A DNA stretch of 64,000 nt from a virus (IMGVR_UViG_3300023119_000011:40859-104858); one strand, 5' to 3'; positions 28,355-36,135 are shown, numbered from the stretch's first letter. Notes: generated by a model from the letters alone, not told the origin. A program made the numbers and translations.

Positions 28355-29169
28355 TTCATAACTGCTCCAGCTGCTACAATATCTAAAATATCTTCTGGAA
28401 ATCTTTTTTCAATAAACTCTGTACATTTTTTACAGTATTCTTCAAATTCAAATAATTCATAATTCATCATTTTTTCAATATTTTCTGGTGTAATATCAAA
28501 TTGTCTAGATCCATTAATTACTTTTTTACTACAATGTCTTAATTTTTTTATTTCAAAATCAATTACCGGAACCTTTGGAAATGCAGCGCACATTCTTCTA
28601 TCAAACTCAGGCGCCTGATCTGTTTCAGTCCAATCAGGAGATCTTGAATTAAATTCTTTAAACTGTGTATTTTCATGATCTAATATACTTAAATCAAAAT
28701 TTTCTCTGTATTTAAAATAATTTGGTGTCATAATTACTACGTTATAATTATTCAAATTATTTTTTTCAAAAAATTCAAAGTTGCCAAGTTTTTCAATTTT
28801 ATCTTCGTGGAAATCTAAAACTAAATGTTCCATATAATATATAGTTGGATCTTCTAAAACTTCAGAATATCTTTTACGTACAAATGAATTAGAAAGAATT
28901 GATACAACAAATGTATCATACTCTTTTATCATATTAATGACTTCTGTTAAATTTTTAACTAGGCCTGGTTCACCGCCCAATATATTAAAAATTATTTTAT
29001 GCCCTTTAAAACATTCAAGTGTATGTCGTAAAAAATCCATATCAACATGAAGATTTCTCATTTCCAAAGTCCATGCTGTACAATAATGACATGACTTATT
29101 ACAAGATTTTGTTAAATAAAAATCAACTCCTTTATATCCATCTTCAAGTAATTCACGTCTAGTTTTCAT
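28351..29169 (-). CDS. Radical SAM protein, cassette gene 9
   Basis: This 272-residue protein has the radical SAM signature CNKSCHYC at C23, C27 and C30, preceded by VDFYLTKS, and the SAM-binding GGEPGL segment after IIFNILGG. C-terminal cysteines occur in RRMCAAFPK, LRHCSKKV and EEYCKKC and may hold an auxiliary cluster or bind zinc. The fold length fits a compact radical SAM core with a short C-terminal extension. Substrate unknown. It overlaps the upstream SPASM-like gene by four bases (ATGA), so it may act with that gene's product. Confidence 0.82.
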   Translation of the reverse strand: MKTRRELLEDGYKGVDFYLTKSCNKSCHYCTAWTLEMRNLHVDMDFLRHTLECFKGHKIIFNILGGEPGLVKNLTEVINMIKEYDTFVVSILSNSFVRKRYSEVLEDPTIYYMEHLVLDFHEDKIEKLGNFEFFEKNNLNNYNVVIMTPNYFKYRENFDLSILDHENTQFKEFNSRSPDWTETDQAPEFDRRMCAAFPKVPVIDFEIKKLRHCSKKVINGSRQFDITPENIEKMMNYELFEFEEYCKKCTEFIEKRFPEDILDIVAAGAVMK

Positions 29170-29531
29170 GTTGATTTAACATATCCTTTTGTTTGCTCAG
29201 ACTCTAAAAATATTTCTTTTTTATGTTGAGGCGAATTTCTTTTTCTACATACTAAATGGCATAATGGAAATCCTTTTCCTTTGCTTAAATTATTACGAAA
29301 TTCAATCCATTCTTCTGTTAAAAAGATTTCTTCTACAGAATCATAATCTTCTAATCTACTAGCTAACAATAGTTGCTGATATTCAAAATTCTGTCTATTT
29401 ACTTGAGTATCAAGCCAACAACACGGAATAACTTCCATTCTGTTTGTTAAGGCAAAAGCTTCTTGTCGCCTATCAAAACATTTAGGATCTAATTCACTAT
29501 TTTCATCTATATCTGGAATTTCTCTACCCAT
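29166..29531 (-). CDS. Stand-alone SPASM-like Fe-S domain, cassette gene 8
   Basis: This 121-residue protein has five cysteines in a SPASM-like arrangement: DPKCFD (C18), IPCCWLD (C37, C38) and FPLCHLVC (C91, C95), with the usual N-terminal tract ELDPKCF and ALTNRMEVIP. Such domains normally form the C-terminus of a radical SAM enzyme and hold an auxiliary [4Fe-4S] cluster. The preceding gene encodes a radical SAM core that ends exactly where this domain would begin, and the two frames overlap by eight bases. Either the enzyme works as two chains, or a one-base indel or frameshift split one gene. The ATG start lies within the overlap. Confidence 0.75.
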   Translation of the reverse strand: MGREIPDIDENSELDPKCFDRRQEAFALTNRMEVIPCCWLDTQVNRQNFEYQQLLLASRLEDYDSVEEIFLTEEWIEFRNNLSKGKGFPLCHLVCRKRNSPQHKKEIFLESEQTKGYVKST

Positions 29532-30195
29532 CGTGTAAACTCAAGCTATGTTCTTTAGATGGTCTATATGGATCATGTTCACCCAGCCATCTTGATGAAT
29601 TAACTAACATAAATTGTACTCCCGCTTCTTTTGCCATACTATGTGCTTCTTCAATTGTATGTTCATTATAGTTAAATACAATATATTGCCAAACAGGCAA
29701 TTGTTCTAAATGATTTTTTGCTTCTTTACAAATTTCAAAAAGTTTTTCACCATCTTGATTTATTCTATACTTATGAGAATCTTTTGGTAAACCATCTATT
29801 CCAAACCACCAACGAGCTCTAGGGTTTGCTTGAAATGCTTTAATATACCATTCCATTTTCTTATAACCAGTTGCGTGATGTACAGATGTAGATTTTGGTG
29901 TTTCAGTATTATAAAAAGAATGAATATGACTTAAAAAGTCTATAAATTTTGGATGATGAACTGGATCTGAAACTTGTCCGCAAAAGTTTATATGAGTAAA
30001 GTGATCAACTATTTTTTTAAATTCATCAAAAGGTAAATCTTTTCCAGGAACTTTAAGTCCTTTATGAACAAAGGCAGATTGTCTTTGACACCTTGGACAT
30101 TCTAAAGGGCACCTATGAGTAATATCAACATTAATATGCCTTCTTTTAAGCATACGTAATCCATTGTTTATAATATCGTTTGAATTGTTGAACAT
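29524..30195 (-). CDS. Radical SAM core protein, cassette gene 7
   Basis: This 223-residue protein has the signature RCPLECPRCQ with C29, C33 and C36. The strand HINVDITH precedes it and FGIDGLPKDSHKYR near residue 145 matches the later barrel strand common to SPASM-type radical SAM enzymes. The expected C-terminal auxiliary-cluster domain is missing from this chain and is supplied by the next, overlapping frame (29166-29531). The last residues are EHSLSLHDG before the stop. It overlaps the upstream aminotransferase by 28 bases. Related radical SAM/SPASM enzymes modify peptides or sugars, but the substrate here is unknown. Confidence 0.82.
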   Translation of the reverse strand: MFNNSNDIINNGLRMLKRRHINVDITHRCPLECPRCQRQSAFVHKGLKVPGKDLPFDEFKKIVDHFTHINFCGQVSDPVHHPKFIDFLSHIHSFYNTETPKSTSVHHATGYKKMEWYIKAFQANPRARWWFGIDGLPKDSHKYRINQDGEKLFEICKEAKNHLEQLPVWQYIVFNYNEHTIEEAHSMAKEAGVQFMLVNSSRWLGEHDPYRPSKEHSLSLHDG

Positions 30196-31253
30196 ATATT
30201 TTTCACTTCACTTTCTGTTAACCATGGATTTATTGGCAATGATAAAACTGTATTAGATGCTATTTCAGCATTTTTTCCTTTACTTTTTCTATATTTTATG
30301 TTATTGTATAAAGAATTTTTAGATAGAGGTTTATCGTAGTGAATTTGTAATCTAATATCAAATTCACGTAATGCTTGTATTACCCAATCTCTTGTTTCTT
30401 GATCTTCGAACCTTATAACATATTTGTGATAATTATGATCTAAATTTGGATCATAAGCCTTGTCCATAATAATTGGTAAACTATTTAATTCATTATTATA
30501 TATTTTAGCAATTTCTTGTCTTTTATCTTGCCACGATCTCCAATGTGATAATCTAAAAGATATAATTTCAGTATTAAGTCTATATGGTTTAGAATTATAT
30601 CCAACAAATTCGAAATCAGAAATTTTTCCATGACGGCGAAGACCTTTAACATATTCAGCTTTACTTTCTTCATCAGTCATAAAAATGCCGCCGCCATTAA
30701 TTCCAGCAATAACTTTATTAGAATTAAAACTATAAGAGCTACAATTTCCTATAGTTCCAGCTTTTCTACCATTTAAACTAGATCCTAATGATTGAGCAGA
30801 ATCTTCAATAAAAACAATATTCTTTTCTTTACAGAATTTTTCTATTTCTGCAGTATCAGTCATATTGCCAAATAGATGAGTATAGATTAAAGCTTTAACT
30901 TTAGGGCTATACATTTTTTGAATTTCTTTTAATGTTATATGATATGAATTCAAATCAATATCACAAAACACAGGAGTTGCGCCAACCATGGAAATGCAAG
31001 AAGATGAAGAAATCCACGAAAAATTACTTACTAAAACTTCATCACCTGGTCCAACATTGTGTGCTAATAACGAAAATTTTAATGCATCAGTAGCAGATGC
31101 AACTGCAACACAATATTTTCTACCATTAAAACTTGATATATCATTTTCTAATTTTTCTATACCAGTTTCATAATTTTCATTCATATTGTCATTAAATATT
31201 TTCATATAATGACTAAAATTTGTTACAAATTCTTTATGCCAATTGTCGTACAT
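30168..31253 (-). CDS. DegT/DnrJ/EryC1-type PLP aminotransferase, cassette gene 6
   Basis: This 361-residue protein is close to the usual ~370. N-terminal ASATDALKFSLLA and GPGDEVLVSNFSWISS are family motifs. D151 and Q154 in EDSAQSLGS contact the cofactor ring, and K180 in FNSNKVIAG is the Schiff-base lysine. A GGG-IFMTD segment follows, and PYRLNTEIISF replaces the usual YNYRM-x-E motif. These enzymes aminate keto-sugars (or make AHBA). In this setting it most likely makes an amino-deoxy sugar nucleotide. It overlaps both neighbours (20 and 28 bases), consistent with one operon. Confidence 0.9.
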   Translation of the reverse strand: MYDNWHKEFVTNFSHYMKIFNDNMNENYETGIEKLENDISSFNGRKYCVAVASATDALKFSLLAHNVGPGDEVLVSNFSWISSSSCISMVGATPVFCDIDLNSYHITLKEIQKMYSPKVKALIYTHLFGNMTDTAEIEKFCKEKNIVFIEDSAQSLGSSLNGRKAGTIGNCSSYSFNSNKVIAGINGGGIFMTDEESKAEYVKGLRRHGKISDFEFVGYNSKPYRLNTEIISFRLSHWRSWQDKRQEIAKIYNNELNSLPIIMDKAYDPNLDHNYHKYVIRFEDQETRDWVIQALREFDIRLQIHYDKPLSKNSLYNNIKYRKSKGKNAEIASNTVLSLPINPWLTESEVKNICSTIQTIL

Positions 31254-32097
31254 TATCGTATGCTTTCAAAATAGGATTAAGGTTTTGTTTTTGAAAATCT
31301 CTATTCCAATAAACGTATCCTCCATCGTGTAAAGTTTTATCTCTTTCATATATCATATTTATGTTGTAATATCTACATTCCTGTATAATTCTTGGAGCAG
31401 GATCAAATTGTTCTTTACAATAAACATATGTATTAAATGTTCCTAATAAATTTTTTACTGGAGCCCATAAATTATTTAAGCTTTTATCAACATAAAAATC
31501 ATCATATGCTACTATTCCATAATTATCGTAATTATTAATAAGTTTTTGAGCAGTTATATAATAATCTTTATTTGTTCCAAGGAAAAGATTATCTACTAAT
31601 ATATTTTCAACTGGATCTTGATAAATTTCGAAATTAATTATTTTTTCAAATTGTTCTCCAACTCCTTTTAAATATACTTCGTGATCACATAAATCATATG
31701 TTGATTTAACGTTAAAATATTTTAATGCTTCAGTGTATCCATTTACATTTTGTTCTGAATACACTGATATTATTATATCAAATAATAAGTGCAATGTAAA
31801 CCGTTGATTTTCATTATATTCATTTATATTTTCGTATGGAATAGAAAGCATATTTCTACCCAATATAAGAGTCACATCTCCTGCATTAGGAATATAATCA
31901 TTAATATGAATATATTTAACGTAAATATATTTCTCTTTGAGAGAATTAATATAATCCTCTTCTTTAAAATTTCCTCTAGTAATAATAATTAAATTTGTTT
32001 CTATACCGGCTTCATTTAAAGCACAGCAATATTCATAACTATAATATAGTAATCCATCACATGGTTTACTAGTACATACAATATTTAAACAACCCAC
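31234..32097 (-). CDS. GT-B-type glycosyltransferase-like protein, cassette gene 5
   Basis: This 287-residue protein starts at a GTG that overlaps the upstream gene by 13 bases. It opens with MGCLNIVCTSKPCDGLLYYSYEY, like the first Rossmann strand and loop of GT-B enzymes. Its C-terminal half has NTYVYCKEQFDPAPRIIQE, where the Pro-Arg-x3-Glu segment resembles the donor-binding helix, and then an INMIYERD strand. No DxD motif is required in this class. I rate glycosyltransferase as likely but not certain. It would act late in the cassette's pathway, after the sugar is activated. Confidence 0.55.
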   Translation of the reverse strand: MGCLNIVCTSKPCDGLLYYSYEYCCALNEAGIETNLIIITRGNFKEEDYINSLKEKYIYVKYIHINDYIPNAGDVTLILGRNMLSIPYENINEYNENQRFTLHLLFDIIISVYSEQNVNGYTEALKYFNVKSTYDLCDHEVYLKGVGEQFEKIINFEIYQDPVENILVDNLFLGTNKDYYITAQKLINNYDNYGIVAYDDFYVDKSLNNLWAPVKNLLGTFNTYVYCKEQFDPAPRIIQECRYYNINMIYERDKTLHDGGYVYWNRDFQKQNLNPILKAYDNVRQLA

Positions 32098-32702
32098 TTA
32101 ATAATCTCATCAACATCAGGTTTTTCATGCGCTTCAAGAATTGGAGGAGCAGCTTTATATCCTAATTGCATACTAAATAATACGGGCTGTTTTTGTAAAA
32201 ATTTAAATTCTTCGTCCCATCTTTTATCTTGTAATTGGTCTGGAAAGCATAATAAGTAAGAAACATTAATATCTTTTTCTATGCATAAACCAGTAAGTAG
32301 TTTACAAAACATTCCAATTTCTATAGCTGTTTCCATTTTTTGTTGAGGTCCAGCAAAATTATTTGGATCGCATGTTTTATATAATTCCGCGTTTTTTCTC
32401 ATAGCCTTTGCAATAGATGCGGGTGGGTATACTAATCTTGGAGTAAACATTAACACATATGGGGCTTTTGCATTTGTATTATTAAATGAATTTGTATGTG
32501 TAGTCATATCATAAAAAGTTTCTTTAAGCTGTTTTTGTTTTGGACCTAAAACATAAACACTATATGGCATTAGCCTTTGTTTTGAAGCAACCAACTTATA
32601 TGCTGTTTCAAGTAAAATTTGCACATCAGTTTCAGATGGATATATATCTTGTTGATATATTCTTATCTGTTGTCTTTTTGAATATACTTTTTCTATTGTC
32701 AT
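32085..32702 (-). CDS. Nitroreductase-like flavoprotein, cassette gene 4
   Basis: This 205-residue protein has an N-terminus (SKRQQIRIYQQDIYPSETD) that follows the R-S-x-R-x-(F/Y) start of the nitroreductase family, with QLLETAYKLVASKQRLMPY and APYVLMFTPR after it. METAIEIGMFCKLLTGLCIE is the core helix and VLFSMQLGYKAA the typical C-terminal strand. These enzymes use FMN and NAD(P)H and act on many substrates, including nitro compounds, flavins and peptide azolines. The N-terminal motif is imperfect (Ser-Lys-Arg-Gln-Gln), so activity is uncertain. It overlaps the upstream PP-loop gene by four bases, suggesting linked function. Confidence 0.68.
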   Translation of the reverse strand: MTIEKVYSKRQQIRIYQQDIYPSETDVQILLETAYKLVASKQRLMPYSVYVLGPKQKQLKETFYDMTTHTNSFNNTNAKAPYVLMFTPRLVYPPASIAKAMRKNAELYKTCDPNNFAGPQQKMETAIEIGMFCKLLTGLCIEKDINVSYLLCFPDQLQDKRWDEEFKFLQKQPVLFSMQLGYKAAPPILEAHEKPDVDEIIKWVV

Positions 32703-33433
32703 TTAAACGCCCATTCTTTTTCTTTACACCAAAAACATTTTCCACATGGTTTTGAAAAATAATTTGTTTCTTCTTCTGAACCTACACACGAACTTGTTAA
32801 AGGATATAATGTATCCATAAGTTCATGTTCTTTATAAACATTCGCTACAAACTTCTTATCGATATTTATATAAGGTTGATATATTGTTTTAAACCATGGC
32901 ATTTGATTTCTAGTATCTCTACGCCTTTCAGCTAATTCATAAAAATTATTTTTTCTTTGTTCTTCTATTGGAGGATTACAAGTCATTCCTGTAATCATTA
33001 AGGCATTATTCCATTTTTTTCTAAGTTCGTTTTCAAAATGCCTTTTCATTAATATTTTTGTGAGTCCAGATATAGAACTAGCTCTTTCAACTTTTTTTCC
33101 ATCAATAATAACTTTTTCTTCTTCCCATTTTTCTTTAGCAAGATTTCTCCATTCTTTATCATTAATGTCAAATTCAAAAACTTCATGCTCTAATATTTTT
33201 TGCTTTGGAAATTTTTCTTTCATAAATTGAATAATATCTTTAGCACATAAGTAATCAAATGGGGCCGTTTTGTCCCAACCGGTATACGGAATAATTTCAA
33301 TTTCCGGAAAATTATTACAGATTAAATAAAACAATGATGCCGAATCTAAACCTCCCGATAAAGCAAGTAATACTTGACTTGGAATTTTTTTATCAAATAA
33401 GTCTATTTCTTGGTTTCCATAAGATAATTTCAT
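32699..33433 (-). CDS. QueC-like PP-loop ATPase, cassette gene 3
   Basis: This 244-residue protein has a PP-loop, LLALSGGLDSASL, with SGGLDS at residues 26-31 near the N-terminus. The C-terminus has four cysteines (C216, C230, C233, C236 in SSCVGS and PCGKCFWCKEKEWAF) in the spacing of the QueC zinc site, which is Cys-x13-Cys-x2-Cys-x2-Cys here. QueC itself makes preQ0 from CDG. The central part, about 100-190, is unlike typical QueC and contains ERASSISGLTKI and TGMTCNPP. It may instead be an adenylating amidotransferase or a related nitrile- or amide-forming enzyme. It is coupled to the radical SAM gene upstream and the nitroreductase-like gene downstream. Confidence 0.78.
   Translation of the reverse strand: MKLSYGNQEIDLFDKKIPSQVLLALSGGLDSASLFYLICNNFPEIEIIPYTGWDKTAPFDYLCAKDIIQFMKEKFPKQKILEHEVFEFDINDKEWRNLAKEKWEEEKVIIDGKKVERASSISGLTKILMKRHFENELRKKWNNALMITGMTCNPPIEEQRKNNFYELAERRRDTRNQMPWFKTIYQPYINIDKKFVANVYKEHELMDTLYPLTSSCVGSEEETNYFSKPCGKCFWCKEKEWAFK
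32863..32870 (-). promoter_or_regulatory. Possible internal minus-strand late promoter (TATAAATA)
   Basis: The complement reads TATAAATA within the PP-loop gene, 161 bases upstream of the nitroreductase-like start. It could boost the downstream part of the cassette, but it is inside coding sequence that is very AT-rich, so chance occurrence is realistic. Confidence 0.25.
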
Positions 33434-34641
33434 GCTAGCTCCGGATATATTTCAAATAAGTTTGTTTTATATAGTTCGTCAGTTTTACGAATGTATTGAA
33501 TAGCTTTATTATATTCATCTTCGTTTCTATCTAATAATAAACTATTATAAACTATTTCGTTATTAATGTACATAGGCATCAATTTATTTTTTATTTTATC
33601 AGGTAAATTTTTTGGATGAAGTTCTTTTGGATCATCTACTACATATAATCTTTGGTCCAAATTGTTTTCATTACACCATTTTTCTAATTCTTTAAATCTT
33701 AAAATACTTAAAAGTGATACAGTTGAAAATACTTGCATATGTACATTTTCATATTCTTTTAACAAATTATAATTGTACATAATATCTTTCCAAAAAGATC
33801 TCCTTCTAATATAATCGTTATATTTTCCAAACCCATCTAAAGAAATATTGATTTGTAGAAACTCAAAATGTTTTATATAATCTAAAATGCTTTTATTTCC
33901 TGATCCTAATATTGTAAGATTAGAATTCATTTCTAATATTATATCTTCTCCACCCCAATCTGATTCTATTACTTTATCTAAATATTCAAATTGTTTTTTA
34001 AGAAGAAATGGCTCTCCTCCTTGTAATACAATTATTCTTGTGTATGGAATAATCTTTTCTATATTATCCAAAAATCTATTTTGATTTTCTCCTCCTTTAA
34101 AAGGTTGCGGTTTTTCAAATGATACTAATTCATAATAATTATTTTCTCTTGAAGTTTTTTCTCGTACAGATGAATTAAATGGATGACACATGTAACAATC
34201 TAAATTACAAGTAGTTCCAAATTGTCTAAATTGGAGTATTAAACCATTTTGTCGTAAAGATGGTTTACCATTTCTATAAAAATCATTGGTGATTTTAATA
34301 ACTTCATCAATATCATTTATTTTGTTAGATAATTGTATTCTTTCAGAGTTGCCGTGGGTTTTTTCTTGTTCAATACATCTTTGACATTGATGCTCTAATA
34401 TTTTTTTATCTTTATCATCACCCAAACCAAGCGCAGCTCTCCGACAACTTTGATATACATTTCCAAAATACCAATCAAGGGGATCCGTGTTTGATACTGT
34501 TTCTTTATTTGATCCTCCAACACAGCAAACGGTATATTCTCCAGTTGTGTTTGTGTAAATATGATCAAATAATCTTGGACACCACCATGTTTGTTTTCTT
34601 AGATAATCTAAACTGCGTTCATTTTTAAGATCATTATTCAT
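33430..34641 (-). CDS. Radical SAM protein with N-terminal twitch-like Cys cluster, cassette gene 2
   Basis: In this 403-residue protein the N-terminal ~100 residues hold five Cys in WWCPRLF, YTVCCVGG and EHQCQRCIEQE, an auxiliary-cluster (twitch/SPASM-like) pattern placed before the core rather than after it. The core has CNLDCYMC (C145, C149, C152), the SAM-binding VLQGGEPFLLK and a later INISLDGFGKYNDYIRR. It is clearly paralogous to the gene just upstream, with the same domain order and the same C-terminal (LFEIYPEL) ending. Substrate unknown. The start overlaps the upstream stop by four bases, so a heterodimer or sequential action is plausible. Confidence 0.85.
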   Translation of the reverse strand: MNNDLKNERSLDYLRKQTWWCPRLFDHIYTNTTGEYTVCCVGGSNKETVSNTDPLDWYFGNVYQSCRRAALGLGDDKDKKILEHQCQRCIEQEKTHGNSERIQLSNKINDIDEVIKITNDFYRNGKPSLRQNGLILQFRQFGTTCNLDCYMCHPFNSSVREKTSRENNYYELVSFEKPQPFKGGENQNRFLDNIEKIIPYTRIIVLQGGEPFLLKKQFEYLDKVIESDWGGEDIILEMNSNLTILGSGNKSILDYIKHFEFLQINISLDGFGKYNDYIRRRSFWKDIMYNYNLLKEYENVHMQVFSTVSLLSILRFKELEKWCNENNLDQRLYVVDDPKELHPKNLPDKIKNKLMPMYINNEIVYNSLLLDRNEDEYNKAIQYIRKTDELYKTNLFEIYPELA

Positions 34642-36032
34642 TCATAATATTCTTTCAATTCTGGAAATACATCGAATAAATGCATTTCCCATTTGGTTCC
34701 AATATATGCTTTATCTTGTTTTAGCAAATAATTAAATGTATCTTGAATACTTATATCTGGTTCTGGGTCTTTAGATAGTGCTGCTTGAATATCTGGCCAA
34801 TCTTTATATTTTGGTAATAAATTTTCTTTTATTTTATCTGGTAAATTATTAACACGTAAATGTTTTGGTCTTTCAATCATTGCCCAGTTTATTTGATGAA
34901 TCTTATCATTTCCCTTACAATAATCAATAACTTCATAAAAACGAAGTACACTTAAAAAAGAAACTAAACCGTTAAAATCAACATCAATATTAGGATACTT
35001 ATTACACATATCGATATTATTTTCTAACTCATTCCAATTAGTTCTTCTTCTCATATATTCTATAGATTTTCCGATTCCATCAACTGAACCTACCATAGCA
35101 ATATTTTTAAAATGAGGGACATAATTAAAAAAATTATGTTTACCAGCAACCATTGTAGTAAAATTAGTTTGATATTTTATTCTAATATCTTTAGAATCTC
35201 CAGTCTCAACTAAAGCATCTAATAACTCATATTGTTTTTTCATAATTAATGGTTCACCACCAATAATTTTTATGCTTCTTATATAAGGTGCTAATTCTAC
35301 AACCTGTTCAACTATTCCCTTTGTTCTATCTTTACTTACATTTTCGTATATAGCTTTTTTTCTATCGAGAGATCCCCAAATTTTTTCATCCCATACACCC
35401 TTTTTAGCCATATCCATGCGCATTGATGAATTAGCATGAATACACATATGGCAATCTAAATTACATTCTGATCCAAAAACTTTTAGTTGAATTTCAAATA
35501 CTCTATCTTCAAAATCAAATATTCCACTTGCTTTAAACATATCTGCAGATTTTTCTATTCCATCCCAATGTTCCCAGTCATTAGTATGCATTTTCATACA
35601 GTTTGTTCTACGTGATCTTCCATATCTTTTTTCATCATCAACACACCTTTTACATATTTTATTTACTGCTTCAAAATTAGAGTTTGGATCAAGCATTTCT
35701 TCACGAATACTATTCATGTATTCGCTTTCTTCCATCCATTCTCTTAATGAAACATCTTCAACTTTTACACCAGAATCCGCACCAAAGCAACATGCTTTAT
35801 AGTTGCCATTAATTTCTGAATATACTTGAGTAAAGGGAATAGAACAAAACCATATTTTTTTGTTCTTAGTCAGATTTAATATAGAATTTGGATCTTTTTC
35901 TTTATTTTTACCAGTTGGGGAAAGTTTGGCAAACCAAGCTGAAGTATCATATTCTCCGGGTTTTGTTTTATCGCCTGGACCACCACGCAATAAATTATTC
36001 TTCAAAACTTCTTTTTTCACATATATCTCCAT
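34638..36032 (-). CDS. Radical SAM protein with N-terminal twitch-like Cys cluster, cassette gene 1
   Basis: In this 464-residue protein the N-terminus has WFCSIPFTQVYSEING, YKACCFGADSG and ICKRCVDDEKRYG, a cysteine cluster ahead of the core. The core has CNLDCHMC (C190, C194, C197), IIGGEPLIMKKQYEL and VGSVDGIGKSIEYMRRR. It is paralogous to cassette gene 2, with a C-terminus of HLFDVFPELKEYYE. The ATG at 36032 leaves almost no leader below the late promoter. A GTG at 36020 has GGAG six bases before it and may be the true start (460 residues). It is the first gene of the minus-strand unit. Confidence 0.85.
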   Translation of the reverse strand: MEIYVKKEVLKNNLLRGGPGDKTKPGEYDTSAWFAKLSPTGKNKEKDPNSILNLTKNKKIWFCSIPFTQVYSEINGNYKACCFGADSGVKVEDVSLREWMEESEYMNSIREEMLDPNSNFEAVNKICKRCVDDEKRYGRSRRTNCMKMHTNDWEHWDGIEKSADMFKASGIFDFEDRVFEIQLKVFGSECNLDCHMCIHANSSMRMDMAKKGVWDEKIWGSLDRKKAIYENVSKDRTKGIVEQVVELAPYIRSIKIIGGEPLIMKKQYELLDALVETGDSKDIRIKYQTNFTTMVAGKHNFFNYVPHFKNIAMVGSVDGIGKSIEYMRRRTNWNELENNIDMCNKYPNIDVDFNGLVSFLSVLRFYEVIDYCKGNDKIHQINWAMIERPKHLRVNNLPDKIKENLLPKYKDWPDIQAALSKDPEPDISIQDTFNYLLKQDKAYIGTKWEMHLFDVFPELKEYYE

Positions 36033-36047
36033 AGTAATTACTTTTTT

Positions 36048-36055
36048 TATTTATA
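36048..36055 (-). promoter_or_regulatory. Minus-strand T4-type late promoter for the biosynthetic cassette
   Basis: The plus strand reads TATTTATA, so the minus strand carries an exact TATAAATA 15 bases upstream of the first cassette gene's ATG. It is the only such octamer in front of the 14-gene unit and implies late expression together with the virion genes. It is separated by 21 bases from the plus-strand copy facing the other way. Confidence 0.75.
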
Positions 36056-36076
36056 TCATTTACAAAGCGATTTTTT

Positions 36077-36084
36077 TATAAATA
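36077..36084 (+). promoter_or_regulatory. T4-type late promoter (TATAAATA)
   Basis: An exact TATAAATA lies in the 103-base divergent gap, 51 bases before the ATG of the small beta-sandwich gene. A GAGG ribosome site lies at 36127-36130. It starts the long fibre gene array, back to back with the minus-strand promoter at 36048-36055. Confidence 0.78.
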
Positions 36085-36135
36085 AAGGTAAAGCGGCAGG
36101 GTAGTAATACCGACAAAGAAACAAACGAGGATTTC

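Noticed and set aside
29166-33433. A RiPP (modified peptide) gene cluster, suggested by radical SAM/SPASM plus nitroreductase-like proteins
   Set aside because: No precursor peptide frame is found: every base in the cassette belongs to overlapping larger genes, and no transporter, protease or YcaO homologue is present. Sugar-type enzymes dominate.
23878-36032. The idea that the cassette is a bacterial contaminant or prophage-borne island
   Set aside because: Composition is as AT-rich as the flanking phage genes, both ends abut phage genes directly, no integrase, transposase or flanking direct repeat is seen, and the unit starts from a phage-type late promoter. Read-level checks of the junctions would still be needed to exclude misassembly.
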